17,271 nucleotides of DNA from Litorimonas sp964610115 (GCA_964610115.1 CAZSUW010000052.1:1-17271), one strand, 5' to 3'; positions 6,185-14,904 are shown, numbered from the stretch's first letter. The notes: generated by a model not told the origin, from the letters alone. Numbers and translations: made by a program.

Positions 6185-9100
6185 GTGGCCAATGTCTATA
6201 ACATGCCGTCTGGCGTTCCGTTTTTGCGCTCTCTGGCGGCAGGGTTATCAGACCATTTTGGCGATAGACTTGGCGATGGGCTGATCCTGCTTCCAACACG
6301 TCGGGCGACGCGCGCCCTCGCAAAAGCCTTTGTGCAGCAGGCCTATGAAGGCGGGCAGGGCGCCGCGCTTTTACCGCGCTTGCGTCCGCTCGCCGATGTC
6401 AATCCGGATGAACCGCCTTTTGAACCCGGGGAACTGGCCGGACGCGTGCGTCCCGCCATTGATCCTGTGCAGCGTCGCTTTGAAATTGCGCAGCTCGTAT
6501 CGCGTTATCATGAACGGGTGTCTGACTTGCCGCTAGACCCTGCGGCCGCTGTCCATATGGCGGACCCCTTGATTTCGATTATGGATGATGCCGCACTGGA
6601 AGAAGTGCGCATTCAGGATCAGGCGGAATGGGCCAATATCTGCGAACAATCCGCCATCCATTTTCAGGATGCAGGACGGCTTTATCAAATCATCGAAACC
6701 TATTGGCCAGAGCGATTGCGCGAAATCGATGTGATGGAGCCTAATGCACGGCGGGTGGCCTTGCTTGATGCGCTTGCGGAGGTGTGGGCAGAAAGTCCGC
6801 CGGATTATCCCGTTATCATTGCGGGTTCGACAGGCACCTTGCAGGCAACGGCCCGGTTGATGCGCGTTGTCGCCAATATGCCGGATGGCATGGTCGTCTT
6901 GCCGGGGCTGCAGGAAGAACTGCCGGATGCGGTCTGGAGCCGCGTTGACGCGCGCCACCCGCAAAGCTCGCTGAAAGGCTTGCTCTCTGTGATGGAGGTT
7001 GACCGGTCGGCAGTGCGAACTTGGCCTTGGATTGTCGGGGCGAGGGATGTTCAACGCCTGAAAAATCGACGGAAAATTCTTGCCGAGGCTCTGGTTCCCG
7101 TTGACGCCACAGGGGATTGGGTTGGCCGGATCGAGACATTGAAAGCAAGCACGAAGACTAATATTTTCGACGAAGCGCTTGAGGGTCTCTCTTTGATAGA
7201 AGCCCGCACTGACGCTGAAGAGGCGCTAACAATCGCCTTGATTTTGCGAGAGGCTTTGGAGACTCCGGGGAGGACAGCGGCCCTCGTCACGCCCGATCAA
7301 TTACTGGCTCATCGCGTGCGGGCGCGATTGTCGCGATGGGATGTGGATGTGGGGATGAGCCAAGGTGTTCCTGTGGCGCAAATGCCGGTTGGGATTTTCC
7401 TGTCCGCTTTGCTGGACCTGGTTGAAGACCCGGACGGTCCCGAAGAATTAGCGCTTGTTTTCAATCATCCTCTCTGCGCGATCGGCTTTGAAAAAGCAGA
7501 AGCTAAAGCCAAATGGCGGGATATAGAAAGACGTAAATACAGAGGGTTAAGGTATAAACCTCGTCCATGCGATGATGAGCTGATCGGTTTATTGCACGAT
7601 CAAATCGCGCCTTTGCTTGATTTGGGTGATCGCGCCTCTCCGGAGGTCTGGGCGACGGCATTGATTAGTGTTGCAGAGGCCGTGGCGCGAACCGATGCTG
7701 ACCTCGGGGCATTCCGCGTCTGGAGGGGAGATGATGGACAGCAAGCAGCGCGTTGCTTGGAAGGTATAGTCAGGCATGGGTCGAGCTTGCCAGAGACAGA
7801 CGCTGAAGGCTTTGCAAAACTCTTGAACTCTTTCTTACGCGGAACGATCGTTCGTCCCACAGCGGCCACCCATCCGCGCCTCTCAATCCTTGGCCCTTTG
7901 GAAGCGCGCTTGCTCGACGCGGACGTCATCATCTTGGGCGGGCTGAATGAAGGAAGTTGGCCAGCGGCAGCGGATGTCGGGCCATTCCTTTCGCGGGGTA
8001 TGCGCGAAAAGCTACGCCTCTCTTTGCCAGAGCGACGTTACGGCCTTGCCGCGCATGACTTCGCTGAACTCGCCGCTAACTCGACTGTCTATCTGACGCG
8101 GTCGTTGAAAGACGATAGCGGCCCGACTGTTGCAAGCCGTTGGGTGTGGCGGTTAAAAACATTGTTGCGGGGGACCGTCAAAAAGAAAGATGACGAAAGT
8201 GACGACGCTTTTCTTACGCGCCAAAACGAACGTCTTAATGCGTTAGTCGGAACGGGCTCACAGTTCCTCGACTGGGCGCGCGCCTTGGATCTTATAGATC
8301 AACCCAAAGCGGCCGAACGTGCCAATCCGACCCCGCCCGTTGCAAAACGCTGGGCACGGCAGGGACGGAAAATTTCTATCACCGGGGTCAGCAAATGGAT
8401 CCGCGATCCCTATTCGATTTACGGGCGGGAGGTGCTGCGATTACAAAAACTTTTGGCACTGGCTGCGCCCCATAACGCTCGCCAATTTGGTACGGCCATG
8501 CATGCCGCAATCGAGACTTATCTTAAAACCACTTCAGAGCCCGGCGCGAGCCAAAACCAGCCCGCTTTGGAGGCCCATTTTCGCGACGCCTTATCAGAGG
8601 CGGGGTATAGCGAAGCCGAAGTTTTTAAAGAAAACGCGCGGATCGAAACGCTAGCGCAACAGCTTATTGACTGGTTTGCGGCTCGTGCGGCGTCTCACTA
8701 CGCCGTGGTTGGAACAGAGGTGGACGCGTCTGCGAAATTGCCGGATTTGGATTTTGAGCTTCACGGCATACTTGATCTGGTTGAGAGATCAGGGACAAGC
8801 TACGCTTTTACCGATTTCAAAACGGGTCAATCCGCGACGGGCGCAACGGTTTATGCGGGATTTGACCTGCAACTCCCCTTGGCGGCTTGGTTAGCCGAGC
8901 AGGGGGCTCTAGACGGCTTGAGCGCCGGACCCACCTCGCAGCTCTCTTATGTGCGGATTAAGGGGTCGAATGACGATTTCGAACAGAAATTTGTGTCTGC
9001 GCCAGACTATGTGCCCCGTAGATCTAAAGGGCAGGATGAAGCGCGAGAACCGAAAGACGCGAAAGCCCTAGCAGAGCAGGCCGTGGCGATTTTGCGAGAG

Positions 9101-9238
9101 CTCGTCACGCGGTTTGATCAAATCGATACAGCCTATCCCAGCCAGCCACGCGCCCAATATACGCAGGATTACGGCGAATATGACGATCTCGCGCGTCGCG
9201 CTGAATGGATGGCAGCGGGGCCGGAGGCCGACGAATGA
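6185..9238 (+). CDS. addB: Double-strand break repair protein AddB, alphaproteobacterial type
   Basis: AddB is the partner of AddA in the helicase-nuclease that resects double-strand DNA ends and loads RecA. At 1017 residues it has the usual length. It starts with GTG; MANVYNMPSGVPFL matches the family N-terminus, so the later ATG at 6203 would cut conserved residues. The strand that carries a Walker A loop in the Bacillus protein reads LILLPTRRATRAL, so no ATP site is present. The C-terminal nuclease domain (PD-(D/E)xK) shows GILDLVE with Asp864, then DFKTG with Asp877 and Lys879, and QLPLAAWLA after it. No cysteines flank this domain, so the 4Fe-4S staple of Bacillus AddB is absent, as I expect for alphaproteobacterial AddB. 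The protein ends with DDLARRAEWMA. The stop overlaps the addA start as ATGA. Confidence 0.95.
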   Translation: MANVYNMPSGVPFLRSLAAGLSDHFGDRLGDGLILLPTRRATRALAKAFVQQAYEGGQGAALLPRLRPLADVNPDEPPFEPGELAGRVRPAIDPVQRRFEIAQLVSRYHERVSDLPLDPAAAVHMADPLISIMDDAALEEVRIQDQAEWANICEQSAIHFQDAGRLYQIIETYWPERLREIDVMEPNARRVALLDALAEVWAESPPDYPVIIAGSTGTLQATARLMRVVANMPDGMVVLPGLQEELPDAVWSRVDARHPQSSLKGLLSVMEVDRSAVRTWPWIVGARDVQRLKNRRKILAEALVPVDATGDWVGRIETLKASTKTNIFDEALEGLSLIEARTDAEEALTIALILREALETPGRTAALVTPDQLLAHRVRARLSRWDVDVGMSQGVPVAQMPVGIFLSALLDLVEDPDGPEELALVFNHPLCAIGFEKAEAKAKWRDIERRKYRGLRYKPRPCDDELIGLLHDQIAPLLDLGDRASPEVWATALISVAEAVARTDADLGAFRVWRGDDGQQAARCLEGIVRHGSSLPETDAEGFAKLLNSFLRGTIVRPTAATHPRLSILGPLEARLLDADVIILGGLNEGSWPAAADVGPFLSRGMREKLRLSLPERRYGLAAHDFAELAANSTVYLTRSLKDDSGPTVASRWVWRLKTLLRGTVKKKDDESDDAFLTRQNERLNALVGTGSQFLDWARALDLIDQPKAAERANPTPPVAKRWARQGRKISITGVSKWIRDPYSIYGREVLRLQKLLALAAPHNARQFGTAMHAAIETYLKTTSEPGASQNQPALEAHFRDALSEAGYSEAEVFKENARIETLAQQLIDWFAARAASHYAVVGTEVDASAKLPDLDFELHGILDLVERSGTSYAFTDFKTGQSATGATVYAGFDLQLPLAAWLAEQGALDGLSAGPTSQLSYVRIKGSNDDFEQKFVSAPDYVPRRSKGQDEAREPKDAKALAEQAVAILRELVTRFDQIDTAYPSQPRAQYTQDYGEYDDLARRAEWMAAGPEADE

Positions 9239-12200
9239 TCGATCTGTCCGAACTCCCGCCGAAAGATCGAGCAACGCACCTGCAGCGGCAGGCCGCTGAC
9301 CCGATTTTCCCGCGCATCGTGAATGCCAATGCGGGATCGGGAAAGACGAAAGTCCTAGTCGACCGTGTATCGCGCATTCTCTTGCAAGACACAGATCCAG
9401 GGAAGATTCTCTGCCTGACCTATACGCGCGCCGCCGCCAGCGAAATGCAGGAGCGCCTATTCCGTGATTTATCGCGGTGGTCGATTGCGTCTGATGCAGA
9501 CTTGAAGGCCGCCTTGGAAACGCTGTTCGGGATGCCTTTGGAACAGGTCAAGCCGCAGGTCGATTTGGCGCAAGCGCGCACTTTATTCGCGCGTGCTTTG
9601 GAAACGCCCGAAGGTTTGAAGGTGATGACGATCCATGCTTTCTGCGAAAGGATCATCGCACGTTTTCCGGTTGAAGCGGGGGTTTTACCGGGCTTTAAAC
9701 TGCTGGAAGAGGCGGAGTGTCGTCGTACTCTTCTTGCCTGTCGAACCCGCTTACTCGAACGGGCGATGAGCGATCCCATCCTCGCAGCCGCTTTGCATCG
9801 GCTAACCCGCTTAAAAGCCGACAAAACCTTGGATGCGCTCCTCTTTGATCTCGCCCGCGATCAAGAGCGTATGGAGCGGTGGGTGGCAAAGTGCGGCGTG
9901 GCAGGGTTTCGCATAGCGATGGGAGTGTCGCAGGGTCAGACAGAGGCAGACATTGCGAGGGCGGCGCTTGCCGCAACTAACGTAAATCGCCTTAAATCTT
10001 TGGCGGCGATTGCCAAGCGGGTCTGGGCGAAGGCGGATAATTTCCTGCTTATTGTGGATCGGGTTTGCAAAGCTGCCGACCCCGTCGCTGATCTAACAGC
10101 TTATGCGGGCCTTTTCTTGACGAATACGGGCGGAGTGAAGAAGAGAGTCCTGGTTCAGGCCGTGCAAAATGAAGACAATTTTCTTGAACCCGATGGTCCG
10201 GAAATGCGTCGGGTCATAGAGGCCTATAATACCATGAAAGCGGCGCGGTTGGCCGATACGACCGAAGCGCTTTTTACGCTTGGGCGCGTCATGGCGGACG
10301 ATTATGCCAAAAGCAAACATGCGGCGCGGGGACTGGATTTCACGGATTTGATCCTCAAAACGCGGGACCTTTTGCGCCGCAAAGATGTCTCTGATTGGGT
10401 GTCTTACAAGCTAGATGGCGGGGTCGAACACGTCCTGCTGGATGAGGCGCAAGATACATCACCAACGCAGTGGGCGATCATTGATGCGATCACGGAAAGC
10501 TTTGCCCAAGATGCGCCGGATCGGGATAAACCGCCGCGAACATTCTTTGCCGTCGGGGATCCGAAACAGTCCATTTACCGCTTTCAAGGCGCTGCTCCGG
10601 AACTGTTTATTGAGAGCGTGCAATCCAAGTCAATTCCTGATGCGCCACCAATTGAACTCGGCGTTTCGTTCCGCTCTGCGCAAGAGATCCTTGATGTTGT
10701 GGATGCTGTGTTCAGTGATCAAAAAGGCATGCAGGCTCTGTTCGATCTAGAAGCAGAGGCGTTCGCGTCCGATTTTACAAAACACATTGCGGCCCGAACT
10801 GATAAGGGAGTTGTGGAGTTGTGGCCGATCGTGCCCAAGTCGAGCCCGTTAGAAGACAAAGAGCCGTGGGACACCACGCCCGTTAATGCGACAAGTGACG
10901 GCGACCCGCGTGTCCGTCTGGCGCGCACGATTGCCGAACAAATCGCCCACTGGATTGAGACTGGCGAGCCTGTATTTGATCGGGACATGAAGGCGACGCG
11001 CCCAATCCATGCGGGCGATGTGTTGATCTTGGTGCAAAAGCGCGTGGGCGGATTATTCGAAGCCTTGATCAAAGCGCTGAAAGACGAAAAGCTTCCCGTG
11101 GCGGGGGCTGACCGCCTCGTTTTGAAAGACGCAGTAATCGTGCGGGATCTCTTGGCGCTGACGCGGTTTGTCTTGCTACCGAGTGACTGTTTGAGTTTAG
11201 CCGAAGTGCTGAAGTCGCCTTTGTACGGCTTGGATGACGACGCCTTGTTTGATCTCTGCGTCGATCGAGGGTCACAAGGTTTGTGGGAGACGGTGAAAGA
11301 CCGGGACCCAAAGTTAGCGGCGCATTTGCAGGACATTTTGGATGAAGGCGACTTGCCGCCTTATGCCTTTTACGCACGTCTTCTGGACCGGACAGGGCCG
11401 CATGGACAGAGTTATCGAAACGCGCTTTTTGCCCGCCTTGGTATGGATGCGCGCGAAGCCTTGGAAGCATTTCTGGCGCAAGCGCTCAGCCATGAACAAG
11501 GCGACATGCCCAGCCTGCTTCGCTTTATGCAAGCCTTTGAGCGCGATACCGTCGAAATCAAGCGTGATAAGGACCCGGCCGGTCGTGAAGTCCGGGTTAT
11601 GACCGTGCATGGGGCTAAGGGTTTAGAAGCGCCGATTGTCTTCCTGCCCGACACGACGCGCGTACCAAAAAAAGGCGCGGGCGGGTTGATCCCGGATGGG
11701 CGAGGCGGGTTCGTCCTCGCGCCATCAAAGGATGACAGCTTTGCCGAAGCAGACGCCTTGAAAGAGGCGGACTATGCCCAAGACATGCGCGAATATATGC
11801 GGCTGCTCTATGTGGCGATGACCCGTGCTGAAAGTCGATTGGTTATCTGTGGCTATCATCACGGACCTGGCGATCGTGGCTTTGTGGAGGGCTCTTGGTA
11901 TGACTGGGCACTAAAGACGCTCTCCGCCATGAAGACGGAAAAATTCTCCACCGCCTTTGACGGAGAGGGGCAGATGGGGTTGCGTTATGGTCGTGCCGCA
12001 ATGGCTCCGGTAAACGATATCAAAAAACGAGCCGCAGAGAGGTTAGATCTGCCGGATTGGATCTCTCGCAAGGCGCCGCGCGAAACGAACACAGTCACAG
12101 AAGCGACGCCAAGTCACCTCTTGCGTGAGGCGGGTCGGATTGCGAGGCGCCCGAGCGCGGGTGGCTATCAACGCGGGATCGCTATCCACGCCTTGTTAGA

Positions 12201-12699
12201 ACATTTGCCGGATCACCCCAAGGTCGACAGAGGGCGTGTTGCGCGCGCGATTTTGGACGGTTATCCCAATTTTAACGACGCAGAGCGAGACGAAATTGAA
12301 GCGCAAGTCTTTACCGTGTTGGATCATCCAGACTTTGCGAATGTCTTCGCCCACGGATCGCGGGCCGAAGTCAGTCTCGCCGGTCGCATAGAAAAACTAG
12401 GGCCGTCGGGGGTCTTCCTCACGGCGCAAGTCGACCGCCTCTCAGTCGTTGGCGATATTGTCTATTTGGTCGACTATAAATCGGGGCACAAACCGCCCGA
12501 ATCAGAAAACGACATTGCGCCAGCTTATCTCGCGCAAATGGCGGCTTACCGCGCTTTGGCCCGTGAAATCTGGCCCAATCACACGGTGCGGTGTGGGCTT
12601 TTGTGGACGGAAGCCCCTGTTCTGACCTGGCTGTCTGACGAAGCGCTCGACACCGTCTTGACGCAGGTTCAGACCGTTCTTAACTCTAGCACTCCATAG
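9235..12699 (+). CDS. addA: Double-strand break repair helicase-nuclease AddA
   Basis: AddA is the UvrD/Rep-type 3'-5' helicase plus nuclease subunit of AddAB. The 1154-residue protein has the full set of superfamily 1 motifs: Walker A ANAGSGKT (31-38), LTYTRAAASEM (Ia), MTIHAFCERI (Ib), DEAQDT (II, from Asp403), VGDPKQSIYRF (III, from 440), SFRSAQEI (IV), VMTVHGAKGLE (V) and LLYVAMTRAESRL (VI). The C-terminal nuclease has AIHALLEHL, AQVDR (Asp1067) and VDYKSG (Asp1080, Lys1082). The ATG at 9235 overlaps the addB stop and has GGAGG seven bases upstream. The in-frame ATG at 9205 lies deep in addB, precedes that GGAGG, and adds ten residues that are not conserved. Both nuclease and helicase residues look intact, so the complex should be active. 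Confidence 0.97.
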   Translation: MIDLSELPPKDRATHLQRQAADPIFPRIVNANAGSGKTKVLVDRVSRILLQDTDPGKILCLTYTRAAASEMQERLFRDLSRWSIASDADLKAALETLFGMPLEQVKPQVDLAQARTLFARALETPEGLKVMTIHAFCERIIARFPVEAGVLPGFKLLEEAECRRTLLACRTRLLERAMSDPILAAALHRLTRLKADKTLDALLFDLARDQERMERWVAKCGVAGFRIAMGVSQGQTEADIARAALAATNVNRLKSLAAIAKRVWAKADNFLLIVDRVCKAADPVADLTAYAGLFLTNTGGVKKRVLVQAVQNEDNFLEPDGPEMRRVIEAYNTMKAARLADTTEALFTLGRVMADDYAKSKHAARGLDFTDLILKTRDLLRRKDVSDWVSYKLDGGVEHVLLDEAQDTSPTQWAIIDAITESFAQDAPDRDKPPRTFFAVGDPKQSIYRFQGAAPELFIESVQSKSIPDAPPIELGVSFRSAQEILDVVDAVFSDQKGMQALFDLEAEAFASDFTKHIAARTDKGVVELWPIVPKSSPLEDKEPWDTTPVNATSDGDPRVRLARTIAEQIAHWIETGEPVFDRDMKATRPIHAGDVLILVQKRVGGLFEALIKALKDEKLPVAGADRLVLKDAVIVRDLLALTRFVLLPSDCLSLAEVLKSPLYGLDDDALFDLCVDRGSQGLWETVKDRDPKLAAHLQDILDEGDLPPYAFYARLLDRTGPHGQSYRNALFARLGMDAREALEAFLAQALSHEQGDMPSLLRFMQAFERDTVEIKRDKDPAGREVRVMTVHGAKGLEAPIVFLPDTTRVPKKGAGGLIPDGRGGFVLAPSKDDSFAEADALKEADYAQDMREYMRLLYVAMTRAESRLVICGYHHGPGDRGFVEGSWYDWALKTLSAMKTEKFSTAFDGEGQMGLRYGRAAMAPVNDIKKRAAERLDLPDWISRKAPRETNTVTEATPSHLLREAGRIARRPSAGGYQRGIAIHALLEHLPDHPKVDRGRVARAILDGYPNFNDAERDEIEAQVFTVLDHPDFANVFAHGSRAEVSLAGRIEKLGPSGVFLTAQVDRLSVVGDIVYLVDYKSGHKPPESENDIAPAYLAQMAAYRALAREIWPNHTVRCGLLWTEAPVLTWLSDEALDTVLTQVQTVLNSSTP

Positions 12700-12700
12700 A

Positions 12701-12707
12701 AAAGAGG
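12701..12707 (+). promoter_or_regulatory. Ribosome binding site of trxA
   Basis: AAAGAGG lies seven bases before the trxA ATG. It directly follows the addA stop, so trxA has its own strong translation start within the operon. Confidence 0.7.
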
Positions 12708-12714
12708 CTCTGTT

Positions 12715-13035
12715 ATGAGTACGATTGCTGTTACGGACGAAACTTTCAAGGACGAAGTCCTGAAATCCGACACGCCTGTATTGGTCGATTTCTGGGCGGA
12801 ATGGTGCGCACCGTGTAAGGCGATGACCCCCGCGCTTGAGGCTGTCTCCGAAGAATTGGCTGGCAAGGTAAAGATCGCGAAAGTCAATATTGACGACGCG
12901 CCGGACACGCCGATGCGCTATCACATCCGCAACGTGCCGACCATGATGATCTTCAAAGGCGGTGAAGTCGTCTCGACCAAAATGGGGTCGATGACGAAAA
13001 CCAAGCTGGCCGAGTGGCTGTCCGAACACGCTTAA
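12715..13035 (+). CDS. trxA: Thioredoxin
   Basis: This is a cytoplasmic thiol-disulfide oxidoreductase of 106 residues, the usual size of thioredoxin 1. The active site is WCAPC (Cys31 and Cys34), with Ala in place of the more common Gly. The cis-proline is Pro75 in RNVPTMMIF, and the DFWAEW strand before the active site is intact. There is no signal peptide. It sits 15 bases behind addA and is the last gene of the tsaE-addAB block, which I recall as the common arrangement in Alphaproteobacteria. The WCAPC variant is frequent in this class and does not suggest loss of function. Confidence 0.95.
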   Translation: MSTIAVTDETFKDEVLKSDTPVLVDFWAEWCAPCKAMTPALEAVSEELAGKVKIAKVNIDDAPDTPMRYHIRNVPTMMIFKGGEVVSTKMGSMTKTKLAEWLSEHA

Positions 13036-13067
13036 GCGGCCTTCATTGCCATCACGCACCTGTTCTT

Positions 13068-13088
13068 AGCGGTTTCTGACTTGCCGCT
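13068..13088 (+). promoter_or_regulatory. Small hairpin upstream of the maoC leader stem
   Basis: AGCGG (13068-13072) can pair with CCGCT (13084-13088) around an 11-base loop. No T run follows, so it is a poor terminator. The TTAGCGG arm at 13066-13072 can instead pair with CCGCTAG at 13099-13105, inside the next stem, giving mutually exclusive folds. Confidence 0.3.
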
Positions 13089-13095
13089 CCTGATA

Positions 13096-13129
13096 CTCCC
13101 GCTAGTGTTGTCGTAAACATTAGCGGGAG
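13096..13129 (+). promoter_or_regulatory. 14-bp hairpin occluding the maoC ribosome binding site
   Basis: Bases 13096-13109 pair with 13116-13129 over 14 positions, all Watson-Crick except one G-U, around a six-base loop. The right arm ends in GCGGGAG. Its GGGAG (13125-13129), six bases before the ATG at 13136, is the only good Shine-Dalgarno of the MaoC gene and is fully paired. This could be a translational control element. A role as trxA terminator is weaker, because the hairpin is followed only by AATTTTA. Confidence 0.5.
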
Positions 13130-13135
13130 AATTTT

Positions 13136-13594
13136 ATGCCAGCCTTTAGCCCAGATGACATTAAGGCCAAAGTCGGGGAAGCCATGGGTACCTCAGACTG
13201 GATCGAGGTTGAACAAGACCGGATCAACACATTCGCTGAATGCACTGGCGATCACCAATTTATTCACGTCAATCCTGACATGGCAAAGATGACGCCGTTC
13301 GGCACGACGATTGCGCATGGATTTCTGACGCTTTCACTTTTGCCGAAAATGAGCGAAGGCGATGCGGCGGCGTCAGTAAAAGGCGCGCGCATGGGCGTGA
13401 ATTATGGGCTGAATAAGCTGCGTTTCATTGCCCCCGTCAAAAACGGCAAGAAAGTCCGCGGTCACTTCAAACTGGTTGGCTATGATGAAAAGGCTCCGGG
13501 TCAGCACTTGCTCACGCAAGAAGTGACAGTCGAAATTGAAGGCGAAGACAAGCCGGCCATGATCGCCGAAACGCTGACGCTGCTGTTTACGTAG
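13136..13594 (+). CDS. MaoC family (R)-specific enoyl-CoA hydratase
   Basis: This is a single hot-dog domain protein of 152 residues that should add water to trans-2-enoyl-CoA. The hydratase 2 motif is present: TGDHQFIHVNP carries the catalytic pair Asp39 and His44 (D-x4-H), followed by the IAHGFLTLSLLP helix (59-70). It resembles the NodN/MaoC group of short dehydratases. It is followed after 104 bases, across a palindromic repeat, by two acyl-CoA dehydrogenase genes. Dehydrogenation and hydration are consecutive steps of beta-oxidation, so the three may act on one acyl-CoA substrate. Its start is certain from the ATG with GGGAG six bases upstream, although that site is buried in a hairpin. 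The substrate cannot be read from sequence. Confidence 0.9.
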   Translation: MPAFSPDDIKAKVGEAMGTSDWIEVEQDRINTFAECTGDHQFIHVNPDMAKMTPFGTTIAHGFLTLSLLPKMSEGDAAASVKGARMGVNYGLNKLRFIAPVKNGKKVRGHFKLVGYDEKAPGQHLLTQEVTVEIEGEDKPAMIAETLTLLFT

Positions 13595-13603
13595 ACCTCG
13601 ACC

Positions 13604-13681
13604 GTCCCCGGACTTGAACCGGGGTCCAGAGCGTCTGGCCATTCTGATTTCATCCCTGGACCCCCGACCAAGTCCGGGGAC
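13604..13681. repeat. Palindromic intergenic repeat (REP-like, long inverted repeat)
   Basis: The left arm 13604-13628 and right arm 13657-13681 are reverse complements at 22 of 25 positions, separated by 28 bases. Each arm is itself nearly palindromic (CCCCGG with CCGGGG around ACTTGAA in the left arm). Sequences of this GTCCCCGGACTTGA type are, from memory, dispersed in many copies in alphaproteobacterial genomes. Only one is in this window. In RNA it would form a strong structure between maoC and the dehydrogenase genes. Confidence 0.75.
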
Positions 13682-13698
13682 GACGAAGTGGAGACCCC

Positions 13699-14895
13699 AT
13701 GATATCCGTCGAGCAATTCGCAACAGAAGCCCAAGTCTGGTTCAAAGCCAATGTCCCATCTGAGCCCGGCTTCATGCTGCCCCTGACCTTTATGGAGGTT
13801 GGCACAGATGAGCAGTTTGAGTTTCTGCGCGACTGGCAGCGTAAGGTCTATGAGGCGGGTTATCTGGGGGCGGCGTGGCCAAAGGACTATGGCGGCGGGG
13901 GCCTGACAGAAGCGCATCAGCGCGCCGCCACAGCCGCCATGCGCGCCGTCAATGCGCCGATCATGCTCAATGCGATCGGGATTGGCTGGGCGGGCCCCCT
14001 CATTCTGGATACGGGCACAGAAGAACAAAAGCGGCGCTACTTGCCGGGTATCCTCTCGGCCGATGATATTTGGTGTCAGGGCTTTTCCGAACCGGATAAT
14101 GGCTCGGACCTTGGGAATGCGCAGTTGAAAGCCGTACGTGACGGTGACGACTATGTGCTGAACGGCTCCAAGATTTGGACGACGCAGGGCAATTACGCGA
14201 AATATATGATCCTGCTGGCGCGTACATCTAGCGATGGCCCGAGCAAATATGCGGGCTTGTCCTTCTTTCTTTCGCCCATGGATGTGCCAGGGATCAGCAC
14301 GACGAAAATCCGCAAGCTGACGGGTGAATATGGCTTTGTGCAGACGTTCTTTGAAGAGGCGCGCATTCCGGCTGACTGCTTGATGGGCGCGGAAGGTGAC
14401 GGCTGGAAAGTGGCCATGCGGACGCTCGAATATGAACGCGGCGCGCGGCCCGGGGCGGCGGGCGGCTATACAATGAGCCAGACGGATCCGATGGAGATTG
14501 TGGGCCTCGCCAAAAGGGCTATTCGGAACGGAAAGCCCGCGCTGGAAGACCCGGTCATGCGCGACAAATTAGTCGCCAAAATTATCGACGGGCAGGGGAT
14601 GATGGCCAATAATGAGCGTGCAAAAATCAGCGCGCTCTGTGCCGAGCGCCCCTTCGCCTTACCGCTCGCTAGCAAACTGACATTCACAGAATATGCCCGC
14701 GAGGTTGGTGAGTTGGCCCTTGAACTCGAAGGGGCACAGGGTGGCTATTATGTTGGCGAAGAGGCCAGCCGCGAAAACGGATATTGGCAACGCAGCTATC
14801 TAAACGCTTTTTCCGCCACGATTGGTGGCGGGACCAGCCAGATTCAGCGCAATATCGTGGGCGAGCATGTACTTGGCCTCGCAAAGAGCAAATAG
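13699..14895 (+). CDS. Acyl-CoA dehydrogenase, large or catalytic subunit of a putative heteromer
   Basis: This is an FAD flavoenzyme that forms the 2,3-double bond of acyl-CoA. The 398-residue protein has all three domains. It has FAD and substrate contacts CQGFSEPDNGSDLGNAQ (126-142) and NGSKIWTT (155-162), and the C-terminal IGGGTSQIQRNIVGEHVLGL (375-394). The Glu376 of medium-chain dehydrogenase is Gly here. LEYER (243-247) lies where isovaleryl-CoA dehydrogenase has its base in LDLER, so Glu246 is the likely catalytic residue. It resembles the subunits of the mycobacterial alpha2beta2 dehydrogenases of steroid side-chain breakdown. A second, different dehydrogenase gene follows nine bases later, supporting a heteromer. 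The ATG has GGAG five bases upstream. The substrate is unknown; bulky or branched acyl-CoA is an inference from family type. Confidence 0.92.
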   Translation: MISVEQFATEAQVWFKANVPSEPGFMLPLTFMEVGTDEQFEFLRDWQRKVYEAGYLGAAWPKDYGGGGLTEAHQRAATAAMRAVNAPIMLNAIGIGWAGPLILDTGTEEQKRRYLPGILSADDIWCQGFSEPDNGSDLGNAQLKAVRDGDDYVLNGSKIWTTQGNYAKYMILLARTSSDGPSKYAGLSFFLSPMDVPGISTTKIRKLTGEYGFVQTFFEEARIPADCLMGAEGDGWKVAMRTLEYERGARPGAAGGYTMSQTDPMEIVGLAKRAIRNGKPALEDPVMRDKLVAKIIDGQGMMANNERAKISALCAERPFALPLASKLTFTEYAREVGELALELEGAQGGYYVGEEASRENGYWQRSYLNAFSATIGGGTSQIQRNIVGEHVLGLAKSK

Positions 14896-14904
14896 GCCGT
14901 CCCT

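Noticed and set aside
9205..9234. Earlier ATG for AddA
   Set aside because: It would overlap addB by 34 bases and lies upstream of the GGAGG that correctly serves the ATG at 9235.
12502..13059. Long minus-strand open frame (185 codons) across the addA end and trxA
   Set aside because: It is antisense to two well-supported genes, has no recognisable motif and no good start; typical shadow frame in GC-rich DNA.
13501..14028. Minus-strand open frame of 175 codons across maoC, the palindrome and the dehydrogenase start
   Set aside because: It reads through a structural repeat and the antisense of two conserved genes, with no family features.
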